Of a stretch of 64,000 nucleotides of DNA, positions 1 to 11,694 are shown in pieces. The notes beneath the pieces are model-generated. The model was not told where the DNA came from. It did not search any database and saw only the letters and a program-made list of their open reading frames with translations. This DNA comes from Anderseniella sp963700895 (lineage in GTDB: Bacteria > Pseudomonadota > Alphaproteobacteria > Rhizobiales > Aestuariivirgaceae): the NCBI GenBank assembly GCA_963700895.1, contig CAVOZI010000007.1, positions 1 through 64,000 on the forward strand. The letters are read 5' to 3'. Numbering within the stretch: position 1 is the first letter of the stretch; each line of letters begins with the position of its first letter. The position numbers were made by a program, and so were the translations under genes.

Positions 1-201
1 GCCTGTAATAAAAGTAATTTTTCGTTCGAATGGCAGAAAGACCTCGTCACTAAAAGATCGAAAGTTTCTGAATTTGATGCCAAATGGCAACAAATCTTTG
101 TGAGCAATTGCCACCTGGAAGTTCCCTATATGTTCTTAATGGGATTTCGACCCGGAGTTTTCACTCCGGGCCGATTGCTGTCAACTTAATTTGACGCAGG
201 G
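1..201. other. Intergenic sequence at the window edge
   Basis: No coding region is supported here. The stretch is more AT-rich than the rest of the window and holds only the hairpin at 151-170 that lies just downstream of the reductase gene. Confidence 0.6.
151..170 (-). terminator. Hairpin downstream of nrdJ
   Basis: A perfect 8-bp inverted repeat (CCCGGAGT / ACTCCGGG, 4-base loop) sits about 30 bases beyond the nrdJ stop codon. No good U-tract follows on the minus strand, so it may be a weak terminator or an RNA-stabilising 3' hairpin. Confidence 0.5.
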
Positions 202-3921
<3,720 letters not shown>

Positions 3922-4247
3922 TTTCTTGTCCCCTTGTTCGAGAAGCCGCGCCCTGCCTTGGACCGGCAGCCCCTCGCCATGCCTGAATGTTGTTCCTGCC
4001 GCCTGGCCTGCAGACAGCGCCTCGTCCTCAAAACTCGTGTGCACACGCACAAGGGCGCCATAGTCAAAGCTCCGCGTCACTGGCGCCTTCGGGAGCGCCC
4101 GCAGATGCGAAAGTCATGACTTCCCTGTCCGGACAGAAGCGTTTTGGCGCTCTTGCCCGCTGGTTATTGTTGGAGTTCGGCTTCTGCTGTCGCCGCCGGG
4201 AAGGCCTTCAACTCCGGGCCGTCCCTTGCCCCTTACCCTTGATGCTG

Positions 4248-4277
4248 ACTGTATGGCGGGGCGCCCCCGCGCGTCAA
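4248..4277 (-). promoter_or_regulatory. Candidate nrdJ promoter
   Basis: On the minus strand TTGACG (4277-4272) is followed after 18 bases by TACAGT (4253-4248), a 4-of-6 match to TATAAT. The -35 hexamer lies inside the proximal NrdR-like box, which would explain repression. The predicted transcript has a leader of roughly 320 bases. Confidence 0.45.
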
Positions 4278-4318
4278 TACCTAGTGTGTTAACGAAACCC
4301 TACCACTAGATATTGTGT
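4272..4318 (-). promoter_or_regulatory. Paired NrdR boxes
   Basis: CCACTAGATATTGTGT (4303-4318) matches the palindromic NrdR consensus at 13 of 16 positions. A second copy, CGTCAATACCTAGTGT (4272-4287), matches at 10 of 16. Their centres are exactly 31 bp apart, the three-helical-turn spacing typical of NrdR box pairs upstream of ribonucleotide reductase genes. NrdR represses these genes when dATP is high. Confidence 0.7.
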
Positions 4319-4345
4319 CCACAGCCTTGACAGGTCCTGTGGACA
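4316..4345. promoter_or_regulatory. DnaA-box-like inverted repeat
   Basis: TGTCCACAG (4316-4324) and CTGTGGACA (4337-4345) form a perfect 9-bp inverted repeat with a 12-base spacer. The right arm extended by one base, TGTGGACAA, is one base away from a reversed DnaA box (TGTGGATAA). It overlaps the end of the distal NrdR box. DnaA control of reductase genes is known in other bacteria; here it is inferred. Confidence 0.35.
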
Positions 4346-4510
4346 ACCTGAACAAGCCACGATTCGGCGGCGAAGCTCAAGAATTCTGCGGACTTGCGGC
4401 TGGGGATAGCGGGGACAACCCGCCGTCACACACCCGTCACGGTCCTTTCAACCGGGTTAATATCACCAGATGTGGTGGGTCAACCCGCGGCCAGGCCCCA
4501 TATTTTTTGG

Positions 4511-4525
4511 TTAACGAAAGGTTAA
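4511..4525. promoter_or_regulatory. CtrA-type site
   Basis: TTAACGAAAGGTTAA is a perfect match to the TTAA-N7-TTAA consensus of the alphaproteobacterial cell-cycle regulator CtrA. It lies about 190 bases upstream of the NrdR boxes of nrdJ, so a role in nrdJ control is possible but not shown. Confidence 0.4.
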
Positions 4526-4643
4526 CAGGTGTGAGCGGAGCGTGGGCCGGGGCAGGGTGTTGCAAGCGGGGGTTGTGGGAATGGGGTGGGTGAAGTGGGA
4601 ATCGGGACCAAGGAGGCGCGACTCAGTTGATGGCACGCCTGCC

Positions 4644-6581
4644 GCTTGACCCAACTTAAACAGTGCTTTTGATAAATCCCAAGCATATCAATAAGGTGCG
4701 CGCAGGCGCACGAGTGTTACCACTACATTTGTGATTGCTGTGTGGTCGCGCTGGCACGCGCCAGCACCTATGCCTGTGGCTGTTCGCTCAGGTTTACCGG
4801 GAGCGCGATACCGGCGGCCTTGAAGACGTTTCCAACCTCGCCTGTCACATGTGTGCGCGTCGTGACGACCTTGCCGTCTTTTTCGATTGTTGCCTGCTGG
4901 AGCCGGTCGAGATCGTTGAGCAGCGGCTGCCACTCGGGGCGCAACCCCTTCTCCTGGCATAGGCGCATCAGTTCCTTGGCGAGCGTCAGGGCCAGGAACG
5001 AGACGAACACATGGCCACGGATGGCAGCGTCGGATTGATGGAAGATCGGCCGGGTATCAAAGCTCGCCTTGGCAACGCGGAACAGCGCCTCGACCTGCAA
5101 GAGATCGCGGTAACGGATGACGGCCTGCAAGGGGGTGATCCTCGCATTGGTGCGCAGCACGCTGATCCCGTCGAAGCGCGCCTCGTCAGCCAGCTTGCCC
5201 AGATCAACCTCGAAGCCCTTGCCGCTGGCCTTGAGATAGCGGCGCCAGGCCGAGTTGCCGATGAGCGCCTTGTCGCCCTTCTTGAGCTGGGTCTGAAGAC
5301 CATCGATAATCGCCTGCCGGTCGGCCCTGTCCTTTGCAGCCTCGGCCTCGTTCAGCGTGGTGATATAGCGCTGGGCATCGCGGCCTTTGCCAACGCGGAC
5401 CTCCTTGACCCAGAGCTGGGTGTCACCCGCCTGCCGCTCGAGCACCAGCGGAACCATCGGGGCATCATCCCTGAGTACGATGTCGCGGACGATGCTGCTC
5501 GAGCGCTCGCGGGCACCGAGGATGTATTCCATGCCCAGCTCTTCCAGCGCAGCAATGGTCCCGGCGCTGATCATCCCGCGATCGGCCACAACGCATGAGC
5601 GGGTAATGCCAAAGCGCGTGCGCAGGCGGTTGACGATCGGCAGGAGGACCTTCACATCCGCCGTGTTGCCCGGCACCATCTCGGTGCAGATCGGCCGGCC
5701 CTGCGCATCGATCACCACGGCAAGGATCATCTGCGCAAGCTCGGGCCGGTGGTCCTTGGAATGGCCTCTGCGTCCCCGCGTCTCGCCCCCTGCGCCGTAG
5801 AACGACAGCGAAGTGGTATCCATGAACACCAGGCTCAGATCCGTGAACAGGTCACGACGCCGTTCGAACAGCTTCTCCTCGATCACATCCTTCACACAGC
5901 GCGGCGCCAAAGCGCCTTCGGCCTTCTCCGCTATCTCCTCGCCCAGCCAGGCCATGGCGCGGTAGAAGTGATGAAGCGCCAGTTCCTCTGCCCCCTCGAT
6001 GGCGTAGCTCTTCATCCAGTCGGTGCAGGATCGATCCGAGCCCGAGACGAACAGCCGGTGCAGGGTGGCAACGAATATGGCGCGTTCGACATCAAAGCCA
6101 AATGCACGCCCCTCCAGCACCTCAGCCAGTACGGCATCGATCCCGAGCCACTCCCACAGCCGGGCGAACAGTAGCGGGCCTCCAATGCGCAGAGCCTGGA
6201 TTTTGCCCGCGTCGATGTCGGAAAGGATAACGCAGCGCTCAGCATGCCGCGCGATGGAGGCTGCGAGCCGGTCGAGTTCCCCGCTGGCGACGAGTGCATC
6301 TTTGCGCCCGAGCGCCTTGATGGTGCGCTGGCGCACCATTTTGCCCTCGCGCACGCTTTCGACGAGGTAGAGGTAGCGATGACCGCGGGCGACTCTTTCG
6401 ACAACGAACATGACGATGTTGTTATCGCTAATCCCACCTGGAATCAATGAAATCAGCCGCTCTCACGAAAATGTTGTTACTATACTCATTTTCGGCATCA
6501 AACCCACATCTACGAAATTCAATGACTTATGAAGGTGTGTTCCGCGTCTGTTCCGGCAACACTGTTCAACTTGGGTAAAGC
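4644..6581 (-). mobile_element. IS1634-type insertion sequence
   Basis: The ends were placed from a 22-bp imperfect terminal inverted repeat, 4644-4665 against 6560-6581, with 19 of 22 positions matching; both ends read inward as GCTT(G/T)ACCCAA. The 1.94-kb element encodes one transposase. No target duplication is visible directly outside the repeats, although members of this family often make long ones. The right end abuts the AT-rich DUF2971 gene, so later rearrangement may have removed one flank. Confidence 0.65.
4768..6411 (-). CDS. IS1634-family transposase
   Basis: This 547-residue DDE transposase carries its acidic triad in FMDTTSLSF, VADRGMIS and VEALFRVAK, in the arrangement of IS1634-type enzymes, a branch related to IS4. 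An N-terminal region with HRYLYLVES and a C-terminal RNase H-like fold complete it. The frame is intact, so the element could still be active. The ATG at 6411 was chosen because the family starts near FVVERV; an upstream TTG in the same frame is possible. It is the only gene of the element. Confidence 0.88.
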   Translation of the reverse strand: MFVVERVARGHRYLYLVESVREGKMVRQRTIKALGRKDALVASGELDRLAASIARHAERCVILSDIDAGKIQALRIGGPLLFARLWEWLGIDAVLAEVLEGRAFGFDVERAIFVATLHRLFVSGSDRSCTDWMKSYAIEGAEELALHHFYRAMAWLGEEIAEKAEGALAPRCVKDVIEEKLFERRRDLFTDLSLVFMDTTSLSFYGAGGETRGRRGHSKDHRPELAQMILAVVIDAQGRPICTEMVPGNTADVKVLLPIVNRLRTRFGITRSCVVADRGMISAGTIAALEELGMEYILGARERSSSIVRDIVLRDDAPMVPLVLERQAGDTQLWVKEVRVGKGRDAQRYITTLNEAEAAKDRADRQAIIDGLQTQLKKGDKALIGNSAWRRYLKASGKGFEVDLGKLADEARFDGISVLRTNARITPLQAVIRYRDLLQVEALFRVAKASFDTRPIFHQSDAAIRGHVFVSFLALTLAKELMRLCQEKGLRPEWQPLLNDLDRLQQATIEKDGKVVTTRTHVTGEVGNVFKAAGIALPVNLSEQPQA

Positions 6582-6602
6582 AAAGAAAACAGGCCAAGGT
6601 GT

Positions 6603-7565
6603 TCAATTTCGCAATGGTATGTTTGATAAATGTACTTTTGCATAGGCGTTCGGTACGTTCTTTTCTTCTAGTTTTCGAGCGAAGGCGTCATATAATTGAA
6701 ATCCAAATTGCGAGGGGCCGATTATTATTCTATCAATTAGGTCTGGTAGTGCGGCCCCGTTCAGTCCGTTTAGTGGATTGTTAGCCAGTGGAATTTTGCA
6801 GACAATCTGTGGTATTCCATTTACGCATTCCACTGATTGTTTAATCATCTTGGACTGGTGTAATGAGCTGATGTAGAAGACCCGCCATTCCCGCTCCTCT
6901 CTGAAGCCTGGATGTTTTGTTGAAAGTACGTTAGCCATCATCCAGTAGGAGATCAGATTCGATACAATCTCAGGCTTCAGTGATCTCAAAAAATCCAAGT
7001 TTTCCTTTATACGCTCGATTAGTGCATAAATTTCCTCGTCAAATTGTTGATCAGTCAGATAGTTGACGGGCGTTGAGTAGGCTGCAGGGTTTTCGCTTTC
7101 CGTGACAAACGGCGTGTTGTTAACAACGATTGCCACGCCGACACCACGAAGACCGTAAGCGCGCCACATCGATAATCTGCCCATATCATCTTCTTCGTCT
7201 AGGTGCTCGGAGACGCAGGTGATGTATGTGTTTGCACTTATGTGATCACTCCACAGTTGATCAAATTCGCTTACAGCAGCATTGCTGACGGATTCGTGTA
7301 TCGATTCCAATGCCGCTCGAAGTTTTCTGTCCGTATCAATCTCACGAAAGAACCGAAGAAAATTCCTGTGCCCATGAGTAACTTCTGTGAAGTCATTCAT
7401 GCAACCCGTGTTGCGCATCCAGATTGTTTCGCTGTCAAGAATTCTCAAGGCGTTCTCCGCGGTAGTGTAATGCACAAACCTCCCGCCATTCTTCTTAAGA
7501 GCTTCAACTTTCTTTTTAAACGTGGGTAGGAAAATCTGTGAGAGTCTCTCTTGATCAGCCGTCAT
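6603..7565 (-). CDS. DUF2971 family protein
   Basis: The 320-residue product matches the DUF2971 pattern: an N-terminal FVHYTTAENALRIL segment, then an NDFTEV motif, a central SMWRAYG motif and EEREWRVFY near the C-terminus. The biochemical role of the family is not established. Base composition is clearly more AT-rich than every surrounding housekeeping gene, and it lies between an IS1634-type and an IS630-type element with only about 20 and 90 bases to their ends. This points to recent acquisition. DUF2971 genes are often seen in accessory or defence-type islands, but nothing here shows function. Confidence 0.75.
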   Translation of the reverse strand: MTADQERLSQIFLPTFKKKVEALKKNGGRFVHYTTAENALRILDSETIWMRNTGCMNDFTEVTHGHRNFLRFFREIDTDRKLRAALESIHESVSNAAVSEFDQLWSDHISANTYITCVSEHLDEEDDMGRLSMWRAYGLRGVGVAIVVNNTPFVTESENPAAYSTPVNYLTDQQFDEEIYALIERIKENLDFLRSLKPEIVSNLISYWMMANVLSTKHPGFREEREWRVFYISSLHQSKMIKQSVECVNGIPQIVCKIPLANNPLNGLNGAALPDLIDRIIIGPSQFGFQLYDAFARKLEEKNVPNAYAKVHLSNIPLRN

Positions 7566-7667
7566 ATCTACGTACCTGCTCCGTCGTCAAAATGTGAGTC
7601 CAATAGCATCACGTCAGGTCAGATAGTAGTGATTGGAAGATAGATTGCACTCTAGAGCATCCGCCGA

Positions 7668-8614
7668 TCATGATGGATCATATCCTGCGGCATTGAAGTA
7701 CTTCCGGCATTCCTCCGGCTTGAAGAGATCGAGAAGGTTGCCGATGGTGTCCCATAGGCCGCCGATGGTTCGCTCGGCCGCTTTGCGCAGCAATGCCTTC
7801 AGCTTCGAGAAGGCCATCTCGATGGGGTTGAAGTCGGGGCTGTAGGGCGGGAGGTAGCGCAACTCGGCGCCGGCTGCTTCAATCATCGCCCGCACTGCCG
7901 ACCCTTTGTGGCTGGAGAGATTGTCCATGATCACGACGTCGCCAGGGCGCAGTTCCGGGATCAGCACCTTTGCGATGTAGGTCTCGAATGCGTCACGGTT
8001 GATCGGCCCGTCGAGTACCCACGGTGCGATGAAGCCGCGCGTGGTGAGGGCGCCGACGAAGGTTGTGGTCTTCCAGTGCCCATGCGGGATGCCGGCCCTG
8101 AGCCGCTCGCCGCGCCGGCAGCGCCCGTAGCGGCGCGCCATGTTGGTCGAGGCCCAGGTCTCGTCGATAAAGACCAGCCGCTCCGGGTCGAGGTCGAGCT
8201 GATCCTCGAACCACTGCTCGCGTCGCTTCAGAATGTCGGGCCGGTCTTGTTCGGTGGCGTGCGCGGTCTTTTTTTGCGCGTGATCTTGTGGCGCTTGAGG
8301 AAGCGGCGGACCGTGCCGTCGCCGAAGACCAGACCCTTGTCGGCCAACTGGCGACGCAGTTCCTCCAGCGTGATGTCCGAGGTCTCCTCCAGCAGGGCCA
8401 GGATCGTCGCGCCATTCGCCTCGATCCGTCCCGAACGCCGGTCTCCGCCCAGCGCCTTCGGCTTCGGATTGCCCTGCTCGCGTTCCAGTTTGCCCCAACG
8501 GCTGACGCTGGCGGCGCCGACACCGAACCGCTCCGCCGCCTGGCGATGCGTCAGACCTGCGGCAACTGCCGCCAGAACCCGAACCCGAAGATCAACCGAA
8601 AGCGCTTTCGACAT
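7668..8614 (-). CDS. IS630-family transposase made by -1 frameshifting
   Basis: Two overlapping frames encode one protein. The first frame (8614 to 8228) carries the helix-turn-helix part with HRQAAERFGV; the second holds the DDE domain with LVFIDETW, IMDNLSSHKG and PDFNPIE. They are joined at a run of seven A in the message (T7 at 8269-8275), where a -1 slip takes ...CGC AAA AAA into AAG ACC. The fused product would have 315 residues, a normal size for the family. Frameshifting on A-runs is common among IS630 relatives, so this is more likely programmed than a mutation. Confidence 0.85.
8269..8275 (-). promoter_or_regulatory. A7 slippery site in the IS630 transposase
   Basis: Seven consecutive A in the mRNA at the exact junction between the two transposase frames. 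A -1 slip here restores the full DDE protein. Confidence 0.65.
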
Positions 8615-8792
8615 GCCTGCCGCCTCCATCCGGCAGACAGTCTGAATCAGATCAGAGCTGATTTGGGAACCCTCAGCGATTCATTCAGATGGGCGAACGC
8701 TCTAGTTTCCACTGTTTATTTCATGGGAATACGGTGTCAGTTACCGAATTGCCGTCAGATCCACGCTTCACTTGCCGCCAGCGGCATTGAGC

Positions 8793-8808
8793 CCCCGCTT
8801 TCGTGGGG
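8793..8808. repeat. REP-like hairpin
   Basis: CCCCGC-TTTC-GTGGGG forms a 6-bp stem (one G-T pair) with a TTTC loop, followed by ATGACA. The form resembles short palindromic extragenic repeats in GC-rich proteobacteria. It lies between the IS630 end and the DUF1326 gene; no second close copy was noticed in the window. Confidence 0.35.
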
Positions 8809-8893
8809 ATGACAATGGAGATGCGTGGATGACACGTGAAGGCTGCGCCCGGAACGATGTCCGGGGCACAGGGTGGTGCGGGCCGCCCCCCCG

Positions 8894-9523
8894 TCAGGCC
8901 GCCTGCTGCCCGCCCGACCAGCTGAACGGGGCGAAGTGGCCGTTGCGGGTGCCGGTGTCGTCCTTCCAGGTGATGCCGAAGGCGTTGAAGGTGCTGTGCA
9001 CCGCCTTGGCCAGGTTCAGCCGCGGGTTCACCGGGTGGCCGGTATTGTCGAGGCAGACCGCCTTCGACTCGTCCGCCATGCTGGCCACGCCCTCGATCTC
9101 CTGGTCGACAAGATCGCCCGCGCGGGAGCTGTAGTTCATGCCGCTGGAAGCAAAGTCGATGCGCCGCTTCTCGATGCCGGCAACCTCCGACACCAGCGGC
9201 GCCAGATTGGCCATCGGCCCGCCGGCCTCGCCCGTGGCGATTGCCGCGATGGCCGCGGTCTGCGCGTCGTCGGCGTTCTCGTCGACGATCAGCCCAACCT
9301 TCATGTTGCCGTCGATCATCGCGCCCGGCGAATGCAGCACCACCATGAACGCCAGCCCGTCCAGCTTGACCCCGTCCTTCTCGCCCTTGCCGATCTTCAT
9401 GGCAATGACGGCCTTGCAGTCGCCCTCGCTGGGCACGCCGGCCAGGTTGCTGGTGATGCAGGGGCACAGGAACGTGCAGTTGCAGGTCTCCATGTAGTCG
9501 CCTTCGATTTTCCAGCCAGCCAT
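8894..9523 (-). CDS. DUF1326 domain protein
   Basis: The 209-residue product begins MAGWKIEGDYMETCNC, followed by FLCPC, the cysteine cluster that marks DUF1326. The rest matches the family in length and in the WKDDTGTRNGHFAPFSW ending. No signal peptide is visible. The function is unknown; the paired cysteines could bind a metal. A GGAGCGCC sequence precedes the ATG. It is a single gene with no clear operon partner. Confidence 0.85.
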   Translation of the reverse strand: MAGWKIEGDYMETCNCTFLCPCITSNLAGVPSEGDCKAVIAMKIGKGEKDGVKLDGLAFMVVLHSPGAMIDGNMKVGLIVDENADDAQTAAIAAIATGEAGGPMANLAPLVSEVAGIEKRRIDFASSGMNYSSRAGDLVDQEIEGVASMADESKAVCLDNTGHPVNPRLNLAKAVHSTFNAFGITWKDDTGTRNGHFAPFSWSGGQQAA

Positions 9524-9677
9524 GATGGCGCTCCTTTCATCCGGGTGTTGCTTCGATCCCCCGTTTCGAGTGCGCCTGCAAGGGTGAACCCGTCATGCCC
9601 GGCAATCCAGCGACGGGAGCGTGTGTTCCGGGGCAGTTGCGGTCCCCTCGGGAAAACGGGATCGTGCCCGCTCGCCG

Positions 9678-10076
9678 TCAGCGCGGGCCGATATAGGCGA
9701 TCGCCTCGATCTCGACCAGCATCTCGGCCTCGGCCAGCTTCGCCTGCACCGTGGTGCGCGCCGGCGGGTTCTTGGCGAACACCCTGGCGAACTCCTCGTT
9801 CATGATGTCGAAGTGGCGCATGTCGGCCAGGTAGACGTTGCACTTCACCACATCGTCCGCCGTGGCGCCGCCCTCGGCCAGCACCGCCAGCACGTTGGCC
9901 AGCGTCTGCTTCGCCTGGGCGCGCACATCGCCCACCGCCACCACGTTGCCGTCCGGCCCCCAGGCCACCTGGCCGGCGGTGTAGACGAAGCCGCCCGCCG
10001 CCGCCCCCGGCGAGTAGGGGTAGGCGGGGCGCGGCTGGAAATCGAGCGACGGCGGGATCAGCGTGGTCTTGTGCAT
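9678..10076 (-). CDS. RidA family protein
   Basis: RidA enzymes hydrolyse reactive enamines and imines released by PLP enzymes, protecting cytoplasmic metabolism. The 132-residue protein has the family's YSPGAAAGGFVYTAGQV start, the VVKCNVYLADM centre and PARTTVQ, in which the conserved arginine binds the substrate carboxylate. It most resembles the wider YjgF/YER057c subgroup rather than the most conserved core form. It is transcribed alone, divergent from the DUF6455 gene. Confidence 0.9.
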   Translation of the reverse strand: MHKTTLIPPSLDFQPRPAYPYSPGAAAGGFVYTAGQVAWGPDGNVVAVGDVRAQAKQTLANVLAVLAEGGATADDVVKCNVYLADMRHFDIMNEEFARVFAKNPPARTTVQAKLAEAEMLVEIEAIAYIGPR

Positions 10077-10237
10077 CCAGGTGTCTCCTGTGGTTGAAGC
10101 GCAGGATTAGACGGGTGCGCGGGGCGGCTGGTCAAGCCTTGCCGGGCCGGACAGCCCCCACGGATTTGACCTCGATCAACCCGGCTGGACGCAAACTGCG
10201 CCACCCTGCAGGCACGTACCGGAAGGGAGGAACTCCG

Positions 10238-10600
10238 ATGACGTCCATCGTGCAACAGATCCGCAAGATGCTGGCCCAGAACAAGGACCGGCAGTTCATC
10301 CTCGGCCTGACCGGTTCGGAGCTGACCGAGGCAGGGCTCAGTTCATCTGACCGCGGCTGGGTGATCAATGCGCCCGGCGATACCCGCCAGCGCATGGAAG
10401 CCATGGCCGGCTCGTTGGGGCTTGACCCTGAAGAGATCGGCCGCGACCGCTGGCGCGAACTGGAAATGGGCCAGGCCTGCAGCCAGTGCAGCGACGTTCG
10501 CACCTGCCGCGAGTACCTGGACGGCAAGCCGGTGAGCGAGGGGCCGAACACCTTCTGCCCCAACTTCCGGCGCTTCCAGGACATGCTGGAAAAGGCCTGA
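10238..10600 (+). CDS. DUF6455-like cysteine-motif protein
   Basis: The product has 120 residues. Its C-terminal half carries CSQCSDVRTC and a later FCPNFRRF motif, a pattern I recognise from DUF6455 proteins of alphaproteobacteria, in which four cysteines may bind a metal or cluster. The N-terminal half contains RQRMEAMAGSLGLD, also typical. The ATG at 10238 is preferred over an upstream in-frame start because GGAAGGGAGG lies 8-17 bases before it. The function is unknown. Confidence 0.7.
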   Translation: MTSIVQQIRKMLAQNKDRQFILGLTGSELTEAGLSSSDRGWVINAPGDTRQRMEAMAGSLGLDPEEIGRDRWRELEMGQACSQCSDVRTCREYLDGKPVSEGPNTFCPNFRRFQDMLEKA

Positions 10601-10611
10601 CGCAGCCGGCA

Positions 10612-11160
10612 TCAGGGCTTGTCGCCGTCCGCCTTCAGTGCGGCAAACGGCGTTTCCAGCTTGTCCCCGATCGACTTGACCACCGCCGCGCGCAGGCCCT
10701 TGCGCGGGCCGGTGCCCAGCGTGGCGGCCTCCCACAGCACCAGCTTGCCGGACCGGCCTTCCGCCTCCGCCGGCGTCCACATCACCGCGCGCACGAAGCC
10801 GCCGGTGATGCGGTCCGACTGGGCGCTGCGGATGAAGAAGGTCAGGCGCACCGGCTTCGCCGGGCCGCCGGCAGGCGGGTCCAGGTGCTTGCGGTCCTTC
10901 ACCGGCACGTCCTCCCAGTTGGCGGTGCCGGCCTCGCTGAAGCTGAGGCCTGCCTTCTCCGCACCGGCTGACGCCGTCTTGAACAGCGCCGCACAGGCGC
11001 CGTCGGCGAACTTGTCGGGCGTGTGGATGATGCACTCGGCGCTGATGCCGTCGAAGCCGGCAAGGGCGCCGGGGGCGATGCTCACTTCCTGGGCCCGGGC
11101 GGGCAGGGCGGCAAGGCCGGCGGCTAGCGCCAGCGCGGGCAGGGCGGGGGAGCGGGTCAT
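10612..11160 (-). CDS. Exported protein of unknown function
   Basis: A 182-residue protein with a clear signal peptide (hydrophobic core PALALAAGLAALPA, cleavage near ARA-QE). The mature part has only two cysteines, near its N-terminus, and no motif I can assign. The start at 11160 is backed by GGAAGG about 10 bases upstream. It ends convergently, 11 bases from the DUF6455 gene. It is probably periplasmic or outer-membrane associated. Confidence 0.65.
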   Translation of the reverse strand: MTRSPALPALALAAGLAALPARAQEVSIAPGALAGFDGISAECIIHTPDKFADGACAALFKTASAGAEKAGLSFSEAGTANWEDVPVKDRKHLDPPAGGPAKPVRLTFFIRSAQSDRITGGFVRAVMWTPAEAEGRSGKLVLWEAATLGTGPRKGLRAAVVKSIGDKLETPFAALKADGDKP

Positions 11161-11484
11161 GGGGTCTGCCTTCCGTTCGTGTCCGTTGACGATGCCGCAA
11201 AGCATGGCCCCGGATGCGCCGGACGGGCAAGTGAGGAAGCTCACACGCCGCAGCATTGCATCTTCTGCATGGCTGGAAACGGGTGCGCAGAATCCCGCTT
11301 CCCCGCTGTCCGGGGCGGGTGTAGTTTCATCCCGTGCTGACCGCGCAATCCGGCCCAGGGTGCGCACACGCGGGCGGCATGACTTTCTCTTTCTCTTGAT
11401 TTGACTGAGCCCGGCCATGCGCCGGTGCTGCTGCCGCGCGCAGGGTGGTCCTGCGGGCGCTCTCTCTGGTGGAATTTCCGCATC

Positions 11485-11676
11485 ATGATCGAAACAATCG
11501 ACAATATTGCCATCGTACTGACCCTGATCGCCATGGTCGTTGTGACCGGCTGGGTGTTCTTCTACTACATAAGCTCCATGGTGCTCGGCGTCATCGACGT
11601 TGTCCGTGGCGGCTCGGGCGATCTGAAGGTTGCCAGCACTGCCAAGGTTGCGGCAGACTCAGGCTCGGCTAACTGA
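11485..11676 (+). CDS. Small membrane protein (63 residues)
   Basis: The product starts MIETIDNIAIVLTL and has one long hydrophobic segment (about residues 8-40, possibly one long or two short helices) followed by a soluble tail. GGTGGA precedes the ATG. The next gene, a secreted HExxH protein, begins 18 bases after the stop and is probably in the same transcript. No family was recognised. Confidence 0.55.
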   Translation: MIETIDNIAIVLTLIAMVVVTGWVFFYYISSMVLGVIDVVRGGSGDLKVASTAKVAADSGSAN

Positions 11677-11694
11677 GGCTCTACCGGAGGACGC

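Larger units (their letters stand above)
3922..4643. other. Leader and control region of nrdJ
   Basis: No gene is supported in this 720-base stretch. Reading away from nrdJ it contains a candidate minus-strand promoter, two NrdR-like boxes, a DnaA-box-like inverted repeat and a CtrA-type site, listed separately. GANTC methylation sites also occur. I looked for the conserved B12-box of a cobalamin riboswitch in the leader and did not find it. Confidence 0.55.
7655..8702 (-). mobile_element. IS630-type insertion sequence with TA duplication
   Basis: Reading inward, both ends begin GAGC, and the imperfect terminal repeats agree over about 25 bases. The element is flanked by TA at 7653-7654 and 8703-8704 and each junction reads CTAG, the preferred IS630 target. 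At 1048 bp and with one frameshifted transposase it is complete. The uninterrupted target would read ACTCTAGTTTCC. Confidence 0.85.

Noticed and set aside
3922..4271. Cobalamin riboswitch in the nrdJ leader
   Set aside because: The conserved B12-box is missing; only a GCCAGTGAC stretch bears slight similarity.
4280..4560. Replication origin suggested by DnaA-, CtrA- and GANTC-type sites
   Set aside because: There is only one DnaA-like pair, no AT-rich unwinding region of useful size, and no dnaA, hemE or parAB genes nearby; a promoter region explains the sites better.
4315..4593. Short plus-strand frame in the nrdJ upstream region
   Set aside because: It covers the regulatory motifs, lacks a ribosome-binding site and shows no family similarity.
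4712..6487. Inner pair of GAGT-type repeats as the IS1634 ends
   Set aside because: They match at only about 60 percent; the outer 22-bp repeats at 4644 and 6560 match at 19 of 22 positions.
6603..8702. A known defence system in the island
   Set aside because: Only the DUF2971 gene and a transposase are present; no nuclease, helicase, toxin pair or other defence gene accompanies them.
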